Shown: in pieces, positions 1 to 11,286 of the stretch | How the letters are laid out: each line of letters starts with the position of its first letter | How positions within the stretch are numbered: position 1 is the stretch's first letter | DNA from: Panagrolaimus kolymaensis | Lineage: Eukaryota; Nematoda; Chromadorea; Rhabditida; Panagrolaimidae | Assembly (NCBI GenBank): GCA_028622995.1 | Contig: JAJQJQ010000025.1 | Coordinates: forward strand, 1,488,001-1,552,000 | DNA length: 64,000 bases | Direction of reading: 5' to 3' | Notes under the pieces: generated by a model | The model's database searches: none | Told to the model about the DNA's origin: nothing | What the model saw: the letters and a program-made list of their open reading frames with translations, nothing else | Translations under genes and position numbers: made by a program

Positions 1-168
1 ATGAAGAAGTCATATATTTGCATAAATTTTTATCATTTTTGCCAAAAATCCAAAAATCAATATGCAATTTTTTTTAAAAATTAACAAAAAAATTATTAAT
101 TCAAAAGTCAACAAAAGTTTTGTATCGAACATTTTTTATAAAAACCTCGTTTCATTATTTTCTTTATT

Positions 169-3100
169 TTAAAATGTTGCACATTCCACACGAGTCACAG
201 GTCCCGTATCACCTTGATCATCAAGGATTAACCTCATCGCATCATTGCATGTTACCGTTCTGGTAATTGATGTAGCCCCATCATCTGGGAATGAATTAAA
301 AGGTCCGTCTTCACCGTTGTACCACTAAAAAATTGCAATATTTAAAATTTTTGAATCAAAATTTTTAGTTGTGAAAAAAATTAGGTTATTTATTTTTTTA
401 ATAAATTATCCATAAGTTTATGGAACCTTTTTTTTGGCAAATTTTGAACATATTGTATGTTTTTGTTTATAATATCTATAATAAATATTGGTACTTACAA
501 ACAACCAAAAAATTCCTTCGCCATTTTCTTGATTACACGTCACAGTGAAAACTGTACAACCATTTGCATTGGTGGTAGTCATAACTGTTATGGGTTCAGG
601 GGTAACACCATTATTGCCTGACGTTACTTCAAGATTTCCACATGTAGCACACGCTAAAAAGATATGTTAATAAATTTTTCAAAAATGTTTTTCTAGACTT
701 ACGTTGAGGTGGATTAATTGTTGAAGCTTCATCAGGTGCATCAATTGTAAAATCTGAGATGGTGGTCGAAGAATCGGACAAAGTTGTTGTTGCTTCTTCT
801 TGTGCATCAGTTGTAAAATCTGGAAGTAAAGTTGTTGATGCTTCTTCAGGTTCATCAGTTGTAAAATCTGGAGGTAAAGTTGATGACACTTCTTCTGGTG
901 CATCAGTTGTAAAATCTGGAGGGAAAGTTGTTGATGCTTCTTCAGGTTCATCAGTTGTAAAATCTGGAGGTAAAGTTGTTGACGCTTCTTCAGGTTCATC
1001 AGTTGTAAAATCTGGAAGTAAAGTTGTTGATGCTTCTTCAGGTGCATCAGTTGTAAAATCTGGAGGTAAAGTTGTTGACGCTTCTTCAGGTTCATCAGTT
1101 GTAAAATCTGGAGGTAAAGTTGATGACGCTTCTTCTGGTGCATCAGTTGTAAAATCTGGAGGGAAAGTTGTTGATGCTTCTTCAGGTTCATCAGTTGTAA
1201 AATCTGGAAGTAAAGTTGTTGATGCTTCTTCAGGTGCATCAGTTGTAAAATCTGGAGGTAAAGTTGATGACACTTCTTCTGGTGCATCAGTTGTAAAATC
1301 TGGAGGGAAAGTTGTTGATGCTTCTTCAGGTTCATCAGTTGTAAAATCTGGAAGTAAAGTTGTTGATGCTTCTTCAGGTGCATCAGTTGTAAAATCTGGA
1401 GGTAAAGTTGTTGACGTTTCTTCAGGTTCATCAGTTGTAAAATCTGGAGGTAAAGTTGATGACGCTTCTTCAGGTGCATCAGTTGTAAAATCTGGAAGTA
1501 AAGTTGTTGATGCTTCTTCAGGTGCATCAGTTGTAAAATCTGGAGGTAAAGTTGTTGACGTTTCTTCAGGTTCATCAGTTGTAAAATCTGGAGGTAAAGT
1601 TGATGACGCTTCTTCAGGTGCATCAGTTGTAAAATCTGGAAGTAAAGTTGTTGATGCTTCTTCAGGTTCATCAGTTGTAAAATCTGGAAGTAAAGTTGTT
1701 GATGCTTCTTCAGGTTCATCAGTTGTAAAATCTGGAAGTAAAGTTGTTGATGCTTCTTCAGGTGCATCAGTTGTAAAATCTGGAGGTAAAGTTGTTGACG
1801 CTTCTTCAGGTTCATCAGTTGTAAAATCTGGAAGTAAAGTTGTTGATGCTTCTTCAGGTTCATCAGTTGTAAAATCTGGAAGTAAAGTTGTTGATGCTTC
1901 TTCAGGTTCATCAGTTGTAAAATCTGGAAGTAAAGTTGTTGATGCTTCTTCAGGTTCATCAGTTGTAAAATCTGGAAGTAAAGTTGTTGATGCTTCTTCA
2001 GGTTCATCAGTTGTAAAATCTGGAAGTAAAGTTGTTGATGCTTCTTCAGGTGCATCAGTTGTAAAATCTGGAGGTAAAGTTGTTGACGCTTCTTCAGGTT
2101 CATCAGTTGTAAAATCTGGAAGTAAAGTTGTTGATGCTTCTTCAGGTTCATCAGTTGTAAAATCTGGAAGTAAAGTTGTTGATGCTTCTTCAGGTTCATC
2201 AGTTGTAAAATCTGGAAGTAAAGTTGTTGATGCTTCTTCAGGTGCATCAGTTGTAAAATCTGGAGGTAAAGTTGTTGACGCTTCTTCAGGTTCATCAGTT
2301 GTAAAATCTGGAAGTAAAGTTGTTGACGCTTCTTCAGGTTCATCAGTTGTAAAATCTGGAGGTAAAGTTGTTGACGCTTCTTCAGGTTCATCAGTTGTAA
2401 AATCTGGAAGTAAAGTTGTTGACGCTTCTTCAGGTTCATCAGTTGTAAAATCTGGAAGTAAAGTTGTTGATGCTTCTTCAGGTGCATCAGTTGTAAAATC
2501 TGGAGGTAAAGTTGTTGACGTTTCTTCAGGTGCATCAGTTGTAAAATCTGGAAGTAAAGTTGTTGATGCTTCTTCAGGTTCATCAGTTGTAAAATCTGGA
2601 AGTAAAGTTGTTGATGCTTCTTCAGGTGCATCAGTTGTAAAATCTGGAAGTAAAGTTGTTGATGCTTCTTCAGGTTCATCAGTTGTAAAATCTGGAGGTA
2701 AAGTTGATGACGCTTCTTCTGGTGCATCAGTTGTAAAATCTGGAAGTAAAGTTGTTGATGCTTCTTCAGGTTCATCAGTTGTAAAATCTGGAGGTAAAGT
2801 TGTTGATGCTTCTTCAGGTGCGTCAGTTGTAAAATCTGGAAGTAAAGTTGTTGATGCTTCTTCAGGTTCATCAGTTGTAAAATCTGGAGGTAAAGTTGTT
2901 GACGCTTCTTCAGGTTCATCAGTTGTAAAATCTGGAAGTAAAGTTGTTGATGCTTCTTCAGGTTCATCAGTTGTAAAATCTGGAAGTAAAGTTGTTGATG
3001 CTTCTTCAGGTTCATCAGTTGTAAAATCTGGAAGTAAAGTTGTTGATGCTTCTTCAGGTTCATCAGTTGTAAAATCTGGAAGTAAAGTTGTTGATGCTTC

Positions 3101-5187
3101 TTCAGGTTCATCAGTTGTAAAATCTGGAAGTAAAGTTGTTGATGCTTCTTCAGGTTCATCAGTTGTAAAATCTGGAAGTAAAGTTGTTAATGCTTCTTCA
3201 GGTGCATCAGTTGTAAAATCTGGAGGTAAAGTTGTTGACGCTTCTTCAGGTTCATCAGTTGTAAAATCTGGAAGTAAAGTTGTTGACGCTTCTTCAGGTT
3301 CATCAGTTGTAAAATCTGGAAGTAAAGTTGTTGATGCTTCTTCAGGTGCATCAGTTGTAAAATCTGGAGGTAAAGTTGTTGACGTTTCTTCAGGTTCATC
3401 AGTTGTAAAATCTGGAGGTAAAGTTGATGACGCTTCTTCAGGTGCATCAGTTGTAAAATCTGGAAGTAAAGTTGTTGATGCTTCTTCAGGTTCATCAGTT
3501 GTAAAATCTGGAAGTAAAGTTGTTGATGCTTCTTCAGGTTCATCAGTTGTAAAATCTGGAAGTAAAGTTGTTGATGCTTCTTCAGGTGCATCAGTTGTAA
3601 AATCTGGAGGTAAAGTTGTTGACGCTTCTTCAGGTTCATCAGTTGTAAAATCTGGAAGTAAAGTTGTTGATGCTTCTTCAGGTTCATCAGTTGTAAAATC
3701 TGGAAGTAAAGTTGTTGATGCTTCTTCTGGTGCATCAGTTGTAAAATCTGGAAGTAAAGTTGTTGATGCTTCTTCTGGTGCATCAGTTGTAAAATCTGGA
3801 AGTAAAGTTGTTGATGCTTCTTCTGGTGCATCAGTTGTAAAATCTGGAGGTAAAGTTGATGACGCTTCTTCTGGTGCATCAGTTGTAAAATCTGGAAGTA
3901 AAGTTGTTGATGCTTCTTCAGGTTCATCAGTTGTAAAATCTGGAGGTAAAGTTGTTGATGCTTCTTCAGGTGCGTCAGTTGTAAAATCTGGAAGTAAAGT
4001 TGTTGATGCTTCTTCAGGTTCATCAGTTGTAAAATCTGGAGGTAAAGTTGATGACGCTTCTTCTGGTGCATCATTTGTAAAATCTGGAAGTAAAGTTGTT
4101 GATGCTTCTTCAGGTTCATTAGTTGTAAAATCTGGAAGTAAAGTTGTTGATGCTTCTTCTGGTGCGTCAGTTGTAAAATCTGGAGGTAAAGTTGTTGACG
4201 CTTCTTCAGGTTCATCAGTTGTAAAATCTGAGATCGTGGTCGAAGTATCGGGCAAGGTTGTAGTAGCTTCTTCAGGTGCATCAGTTTGTTCATCAACTTC
4301 AGAAATACATTCAACTTGGTCAACAATTCCCTTGATCCCTCCATTTAGATCATTTAAAGCTAATTTACGATGAGAGTTGCATTTCAATTCTCTTTTTACG
4401 CTTATTAAATCAAAAGACCTTCCTAGATCTCTTCCATTATTAGACCACTGAAATAGCTTTTTATGTTATAAATTAATAAATATATAATTTCTTACAAACA
4501 TCGTAACTACAACTCCAGGGATTTTAGAAGTACATGTAACAATAATTTTTCGACAACCATTTGAATCTGTTCTTGTTGTAAATGTTATGGGTTGATCTAT
4601 GCCAATTCCAGAATCCGTAATAACTTTAAGTTCGGAACATTTGGAACATGCTAAAATCCACCAAAAATAAAAAAAGGCTTATAAAATTAAAATAAATATG
4701 TATTTTTGTTCCATGAAAGAAAAATCCTCAAATAAAATTTTATGATTTTAAAAGTTAATGAGATATTCTATAAATTTTTTTACCTGGATGATGATGGCCA
4801 TGCGAGCCACTTTCATCACTTTCACTACTGCCACTGCTATGACTTCCATAATAGGGATTAACGCGATATGGACCTGTGTTGGAACTTTCACGTTGATACG
4901 GACGATGTGGATATTCGCTGCTATCACTGTGGGGTCGTTCTCTTTGGTAAGAATGACGATATTGGCCGCTTCTACTTTCATCACTTTCGCTACTATATCT
5001 TTCATAACGACCAAGAGTTTTCGGAAACTTTGGAGGGCCATAACCGCCATCACGATAGCCTAAAATTATTTTGAATTGGTAAAAGAGCAAACAAAGTTTT
5101 ATGTTTATACTCACCACTTCCATAAGGACTGAAAGCAAGAATATCAATCACATTGAGCAATGTTAAAATAAAAAATAACGTTCTCAT
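169..5187 (-). CDS. Secreted C6-domain protein with giant acidic Thr/Ser repeat (mucin-like)
   Basis: Six exons join in frame: complement(169..324, 499..653, 703..4447, 4496..4650, 4784..5059, 5115..5187), 1519 residues. The ATG at 5187 opens a hydrophobic signal peptide (MRTLFFILTLLNVIDILA). Residues about 25-116 are Ser/His/Tyr-rich. A nematode C6 domain (six cysteines: C..C, NGC....VTC, KC, VEC) spans about 117-222, a 16-residue repeat array about 240-1380, and a second C6 domain the C-terminus (1417-1519). The C6 domain is a presumed extracellular module of unknown function known from nematodes. The array is rich in Asp/Glu, Thr/Ser and Pro, as in mucin-like O-glycosylated stalks. I infer a surface, cuticle or secreted-mucus protein. 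Each C6 domain is split by an intron just before the conserved Trp, as in the neighbouring paralogues. The exon with the array is unusually long (3745 bp). Confidence 0.9.
807..4231 (-). repeat. 48-bp coding minisatellite, about 70 units
   Basis: The unit encodes 16 residues of the form DFTTD(E/A)PEEASTTL(L/P)P. It repeats without a frame break for about 3.4 kb, which is about 71 units by length. Units differ at only a few positions (DE versus DA, LL versus PP, AS versus TS or VS). Blocks of several units recur in the same order, for example around 1380-1500 and 1500-1620. This points to recent homogenisation by unequal exchange or slippage. Copy number is probably polymorphic, and assemblies may collapse it. 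Confidence 0.97.
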
Positions 5188-7043
5188 AACTACGAAAGAG
5201 TAACAAACTCTTTTCGAAAAACCGTAATCTTTCCATGCTTTTTTTTTCTTTTATAAAAGTTTTTCTTTCAACCACCAAAAATCTTTGCTTCTCGTTAATG
5301 TCACAAATTATTTATTTATTAATCATCTTTGAAAATAATAAACTATAAAGAAGAAGAAAAATGGTTTCGAAAGTAGTATGTATTTTCGAATAATAAAAGC
5401 CATGAATAAAATGGAAATAGCTACAGTTGTAAAAAGAAGAAATGAACATGGCTTTTAAGAGAAATTTCAAGTCATTATCCAACTTTTTGAGATGCACTTT
5501 GATTATTCAACGATTATGGAAGATGTTAATGTTTCCTAACATTAAATTATGATATCTTTTTTTACATAATTAAATTGCCATGAGTTTCTGTGATTCATAA
5601 AAAAAAATTTAAAGAAATCATCATGTGTTTTAGTCTTTATAAAAAGTCATAATCATTAAAAAAAACTTAATTTTATTAAAAGAGTCGTTTATTTGTTTGC
5701 GTGAAAAGCAAGAAAACTATTAATTACGAATTGTTCTTTCTTTCTGTTTTTTAAACTAAACTATGTTGCCTACTTCCTCAAAAACATAAAATGCTTTGAA
5801 TCATACATTTTTTTCTTTGCCATGTTGTCAAATTTAGGTGATGTATTTCTATTAAAACTTATTAACAAAAAAAGCATTATTAAAAATTTCATTTAAAAAA
5901 AGGGTTTTAGAAATTAAATTTTAAAAATTTGCGGGATTTTTAGAATTTTTCTTGCCAATTTGAAAGGTAAAACAAAAATGACCAAAAAAAAATATTTTTG
6001 CGAGAGAGAGCGAAAAAAAAGTGAGTAAAAAATAAAAAAGAACATTTTTGTAAAAAAATTTTTAGTTATTAATTATCCACTTTTAAAAATTCCACTTTTA
6101 TTCTCCAAAGTTTCAGGAAAATATGAAATTTTCTTCCATATTTTTTTATATTTTTTTTTCTTTAAAAACAATTGACTCAAAATTCTGTGATTCATTAAAC
6201 AAAAAATAAATTTATCATGTGTTTTGATCATTAAAAGTTATAGTCATAAAAATTAATTTTGTTAGAAAATTGGAAAATAAAAATCATTTTTTTGCTTACG
6301 TGCAAAGCAACAGAAATGTTAGTTATGAATAATTCTGTTTTTTTTTTTCTAAACTAAAATATGTAGCCTACTCCCTTCCCTCCCTCTAAATAGAAAATGC
6401 TTTGAATCATTTTTTTTTTCATTTGCCATTTTCTTTAAAACTTTGATTTGCTGATGTATTTTTTTAAATGAAAATTTTTAATTAAATAATAACAAATGCA
6501 TTATTATTAAAAATTCCAAAAAGAAGAAAGAAAATTGGGATTTGATAATTGACTTTATGACTTTAAAAATTTGCGAGAGTTTTAGACTTTTGTTCCCAAA
6601 TTTGAAAGGTAAAACAACTTTGATCAAAAAAATATTTTTTTGGCGACAGACAGTTAAATAAGAAAATTTTTTTACGCGGCAATCATAAATCTTTTTTTTT
6701 TTCAGAAAAGAAAGAAAAAGGTGAAAGTTTTCTTTCCATTTTCGTTTGCGCAAATGAAAACTTTTTTTTATCAGCGCATCTTTTTTTTAAATCAACGAAG
6801 ATGGTGGTGGTCGGCCTTGCAAAAAAGGAAAAGGGATAACATTTATCCATTTTTCAATTTTGTAAAACACTAAAGACCCTTTTTTCTTCGTCATCAAAAG
6901 TGACTTTCATTAAATGGGTTTTTTCTCACAAGATTTTTTGTACAAATTTTTTCATGCATTTAAAATTCAAAGAAAAATATTTTTATTAAAAAATAATTTA
7001 GAAACAAAGAAAAATTTTAAGTATTGTACATATATATATTATT
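5188..7043. other. Intergenic, holds a diverged tandem duplication
   Basis: No gene is visible. The stretch separates the promoter side of the repeat-bearing C6 gene from the 3' end of the next C6 gene. It contains two diverged direct copies of a noncoding segment (annotated separately) and poly-A/T runs. Confidence 0.6.
5588..6655. repeat. Tandem duplication of a noncoding AT-rich segment, two copies
   Basis: Copy 1 is about 5588-6008 and copy 2 about 6185-6655. They share an ordered series of blocks: CTGTGATTCAT, TCATGTGTTTT, ACTAAA.TATGT.GCCTACT, AAAATGCTTTGAATCAT, TTTGCCAT, GATGTATTT, TTTAAAAATTTGCG and TTTGAAAGGTAAAAC. Spacing drifts from about 597 to about 640 bases. Neither copy is open for translation, so this is an old intergenic duplication. 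Confidence 0.85.
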
Positions 7044-9051
7044 TTAAGCGCCTGCTCCACATTCAACAGTATCTACCACTCCTGTGGCCCCTCCTCCGGG
7101 TTCAGTTAATTCCAATTGACCCATGGCATTACATACCAAAGTTCTGGAAACGGTTGTAATACCATCTGATATTCCACGATCAGCTGTACCTTGAGTCCAC
7201 TAAAAAAAAAAAAACACATTTTGTAGAATTTTGAGGAAAAAAAAACACTTACAAATAGATTAATTTCAGCTCCAGCAGTTGGAGTTGTGCAAGATACTGT
7301 AACGGTTGTACAACCAGCAGCATTTGTTGCAGTTGCTTGCATTACGGGTCGATTTATTGCTAATCCAGTATTCACAACTGCTACTTGAGTGCATGTCGTG
7401 CAAGCTAAATAAGATTTAAAACAAAACTTTAATCAAAGAATTGAAAAAAAAAGTTGTCTGTCATCGAAAAAAATTCTTTCAAAGCGAAATTTTTTGTTTC
7501 TATTTTAATAAAGCAAAATTTTCTTATTTTTCGATGCAAGAATATTTTCAATATTAAAACTTTTCTTTTACCTGCAGCTGGAGCACCAACTGATACACAT
7601 TGCACATTATCTACGTCACCAGTGACACCATTTTCGGTTAATTCCAATTCACCCGTGGCATCACAAGTTAAAGTTCGAACAAGTGGTGTTGGGCCGGTTG
7701 AGGTGCCAAAATCAGCTCCATTATTTTGCCACTAAAAAATAAACAAAAATCAAGATTGGAAAGAAAAGATAAAGTTTTGATTAAATTAATTTTTTAAGAA
7801 ATAATAAAAATGAAAAAAAATTTATAGTTAAAAATTGCGTTAAAAACAGGAAATAATTTTACGCTTTTTTTTTCTCCATAAAAAGCTTTCGAATACTTTC
7901 TTAAATTCCTAATATATAAAAGTTTTATTTAAAACCCAGATTTAATCAAAGAATAATAACTCACAAAATAATTAAGGTCTGTGGCACCAGAGGCAGATGT
8001 GCAAGTGACCGTTACTGTCGTACATCCATTTGCATCGGTTCCAAGTGTTTGAGTTACGGGTTCATCTACTAATCCTGGCCCGGCTGCACCAGTAGTAACT
8101 GGAATTTGTGTACACGTGGTGCAAGCTAAAAAATAGCAGTTTTTCGAAAACAAAAATAAAAAATCAACAGAGAAAATTTTTTTTTTGTGAAAAAAAATTT
8201 TGAGTATTTAAAATAAATATTTTTCTTACCATTTGCAGCTCCAGCTGAAAGGCATTCCACCTCAGTTACAATAGTACTTTGGCCACTGGTGGGATTTGTT
8301 AATACTAGCTGACCATTGCCATTACAAACCATGGTTTCACTAACTGTTGTTGTGCCAGTTGATGTTCCCCGATCTTGTCCATTTTGATAGTTCTAAAATA
8401 AAATGAAAGTGGAAAATAGAATGAATTGATTTTGGTTTTGATATTGGGACTATTGACTATTTCTTTTTTTGCAAAAGTTTTTTTTTTCATTTGGGGTGGA
8501 GCTTTAGCGGTCTCTTTTTTTATATAAGGATTATTTGCAAGAAAAAAAGTTTGGAGATCATTTAACTTAATTTTCTTCCAAAAAACGAAAAAGAAAAGGA
8601 AGTGAAACAAATTTAACCGAACTTACAAACAATACAACTTCAGTTCCTGGCGTGGCTGAGGTACATGTGACAGTCACTGTTCTACAACCTGCTGCATTTG
8701 TCGCCGTTGTTTGGGTTATGGGTTCGTCAACTCCCACTCCTGAACCAGTTCTAATAGCAAGTTGAGAACATGAGGTACAAGCTATAAAAAAGTTTTGTAT
8801 CTAGGAAATTAAAAATAATGAAAAAATGGCCCAAATATTTTTTAAATGAATTTTGTTTTAAAAAAGTGTGCATTTTTTGACGTAAGTTATTTCTCTTTCT
8901 CCAAAAAGCGGTTGTGTTGCAAAAGTGTTTTAGCAATCATACCTGAAATATCTCCACCTCCGCCGCCTCTTGTCGCAATACAAGTCAAAGATATTTTTAT
9001 GTTAAGAAACAAAAAAATAATTCCAACAAAAGATAACATTTTTAACATCAT
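7044..9051 (-). CDS. Secreted protein with three C6 domains
   Basis: Seven exons join in frame: complement(7044..7199, 7253..7404, 7572..7731, 7965..8125, 8230..8392, 8627..8781, 8943..9051), 351 residues. The first exon carries a signal peptide from the ATG at 9051 (MMLKMLSFVGIIFLFLNIKI) followed by CIATRGGGGDIS. The rest is three C6 domains, each encoded by an exon pair. The first exon of a pair starts with the motif ACT(T/S)C and ends at a conserved LF or YF; the second starts at or near Trp and ends after a V(E/Q)C motif. All six cysteines are present in each domain. Splice phases are 1-0-1 throughout, so each pair is a symmetric module. It reads away from the plus-strand paralogue starting at 9753. 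The ligand is unknown. Confidence 0.93.
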
Positions 9052-9752
9052 GATTTCGTGTTAAAAAATAAAAAATGATAAAAAATACAAAAATACTGTA
9101 GAGCACAAAATAAACAATTGTATTTTTTTCTTTTTTCTTTTTCAGGCGCCAAAGATCCTTATTTTTCTTCACTCACTACTCCTACACAAAAATACCACAA
9201 AGGAGGTCAGCGGGATTCGAGAAAAAAAAAAAAGTGAATGATTGTGTAAAAATAAGATTCACCAACGCTGGCGAACGAAGATTTAACTCTTGAAATCGAA
9301 ATTTTTCTTCCGTATTTTGTTTATCACAATCAAATCCACCATCCAAGACTTACGCCCCTAAAAATAAATTCGAACAAAGCGCAATAAAGAAAAAAAAATA
9401 AATTAAAAACTTTCGTTATTTTAAACAGCAGCGAAGCGGATAAACGAAATGTGATATCATTAAAATTCGCTTTTTTTTATCGCTGGAGATTCTATTTTCT
9501 TTTCCTTTTTATCAGCGCAGGCAGGAGTCAATTAAAATTTAAAAGATTAATGACTGAAAAGTATTTTGGTATTTTTTTATTTCATGTCTTTTTCTTTCAA
9601 ATGCCATCTATCTCCCTTTTCCATTTTTGACCTTATTTTTGAATTCTCTCTTCTGTATTTTTATTTTTGCTGGCAGTAGTGTTCGAGAGAAACTTAAAAT
9701 ACAAAGACGGTATTAAAATAATTTAATACGGGTATTACTAATAATAATAATA
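9052..9752. promoter_or_regulatory. Divergent intergenic promoter region between two C6 genes
   Basis: About 700 bp separates the starts of the minus-strand gene (ATG at 9051) and the plus-strand gene (ATG at 9753). It is less AT-extreme than its surroundings in places, for example around 9160-9350. The two genes have similar signal peptides, so shared control is a reasonable inference. I see no clear TATA element and assign no specific operator. Confidence 0.4.
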
Positions 9753-11286
9753 ATGATAATAATAAAAATGAATATAATAATTTTTGGAATATTTTTATTA
9801 AATAAAATTAATATTTCTCATTCATGTATACCAGTGAGAGGTGGAACAGGTGGGGATATACCACTTACTACTACTACTATACCCACTCCCCCGCCATTGA
9901 CGACAACTACCCCAAGGGCGACTCCACTTCCAACAACCACGACAGAACCTATAACAACAACTTCAACTACGACAGCTTTAATAACCTCGACTACCCCTCT
10001 AATAACCACTACAACTTCAGAGCCATTAACTACTTCAACAACTACCGCTTTAACTACGACAACCACTACTGAGCCATCAACCACGACAACTACTCCATCA
10101 ACGACTACCACCACCACAACCACTCCAGAACCTACAACTACCACAAGTACGACAACAACAACCAGTACGACCACCACGACTACATCAACCACAACGTCAA
10201 CTACAACGACAACAGCTAATCGTAAGTGCATTTTTGCTACGAAACAAAAGCATTTTTTAAAATTTTATATAAAATTTTATTCCACATTTCACAAATTTTA
10301 CGAGGCCATTTTTAGTTGAAAAACTCAAGTATATTGCAAAGATTTTAAATTTTAAAAATGAGGAGGAGAAACGCTTCGAAAAATTCAGCGAGCGAATATC
10401 TCAAAATTCCTGAATTAATTTTTAAATTTTTTTTAGCTTGCACAACATGTATGGAAGTGGCAATTTTGACTGGTTCTGGACTTGGCACTAATGAACCCGT
10501 AATGCAAACACTTGGAATGGATGCAAATGGTTGCACTACTGTGGCAGTAACATGCACAGCTGCCGCTGGGTCAACAGTTACGCTATTTGTAAGCAGCAAA
10601 AAAACTCAAGCTCGTTTTAATTCCTAAAAAAAATTTTTAGTGGATGGATGATAATTCTGAACGTGGACAATCCGAAGCTACGACCACAATTACTCGAGAT
10701 TTAGTTTGTGATGCCATGGGTATGTTGATATTAACAGAACCTACAGGTGCGGCAGCTGTGGATACAGTTGAATGCGTTTCTAATCCACCTCTACGTAAGT
10801 CTACGAAATTTAAAAAAAAGTTATCATAAAATCATTTTAGCTTGTGCAACTTGTGCCAATCTTGAAGTTACTGAAGGAAATAATGGTGGCACCGTTGAAC
10901 CCATAACAATTATGACTACCATCAATGCAAATGGTTGTACAGTTTTAACTGTGACTTGCAACCAAGTAAATGCCATGGGAACTACTTTCTTATTCGTAAG
11001 TGTATTTTTTCCAAAATTTACTAAAAAAAATCTTAAACTTATGAAAAATTTAATTAAAAAATAAAAAAATATGTAAATTTTGCCACACCTAAAATTTTTA
11101 CCGAAAATTTCAAATTTTGTAACTTTTTAGTGGTACAACGGCGCTGAAGGTCCTTTGTTATCATTCCCTGATGCGGGTGCAACATCAATTACCAGAATGG
11201 TAACCTGCAATGATGCGATGATGTTAATCCTTGATGATCAAGGAGATATGGGACCGGTGACTCGAGTGGAATGTGCAACATTATAA
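9753..11286 (+). CDS. Secreted Thr-rich protein with two C6 domains
   Basis: Five exons join in frame: 9753..10221, 10437..10588, 10641..10794, 10841..10995, 11131..11286, 361 residues. The ATG at 9753 gives a hydrophobic leader (MIIIKMNIIIFGIF), then CIPVRGGTGGDIP, which aligns with the leader and CIATRGGGGDIS of the neighbouring minus-strand paralogue. Residues about 33-155 are a mucin-like tract of nearly pure Thr with Pro and Ser. Two C6 domains follow (157-258 and 259-361), each split by an intron before its Trp. The last domain (NANGCTVLTVTC, SFPDAGATSITRMVTC, LDDQG, TRVECATL) is very close to the last domain of the repeat-bearing gene at 169-653. An alternative start is the Met codon at 9768. 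Confidence 0.93.
9850..10215 (+). repeat. Thr-rich low-complexity coding tract
   Basis: ACN codons (ACT, ACA, ACC, ACG all used) run nearly uninterrupted and encode poly-Thr with scattered Pro, Ser and Leu. Mixed codon use suggests the protein composition is selected, rather than a simple trinucleotide expansion. The tract is open on the opposite strand as poly-Val, which is a shadow. Confidence 0.9.

Noticed and set aside
679..4344. Two long minus-strand ORFs rich in LKKHQQLYFQILQLM
   Set aside because: They are the second minus-strand frame of the same 48-bp repeat. They do not connect in frame to the C6 exons.
759..4373. 1204-codon plus-strand ORF across the minisatellite
   Set aside because: It is a shadow of the minus-strand array. 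The unit has no stop in this frame. The minus strand has the signal peptide, C6 domains and spliced frame continuity.
4758..5063. Plus-strand ORF opposite the Ser/His-rich exon
   Set aside because: It overlaps a well-supported minus-strand exon and shows no domain or splice logic.
9818..10231. Poly-Val minus-strand ORF
   Set aside because: It is the complement of the Thr-rich coding tract of the plus-strand C6 gene.
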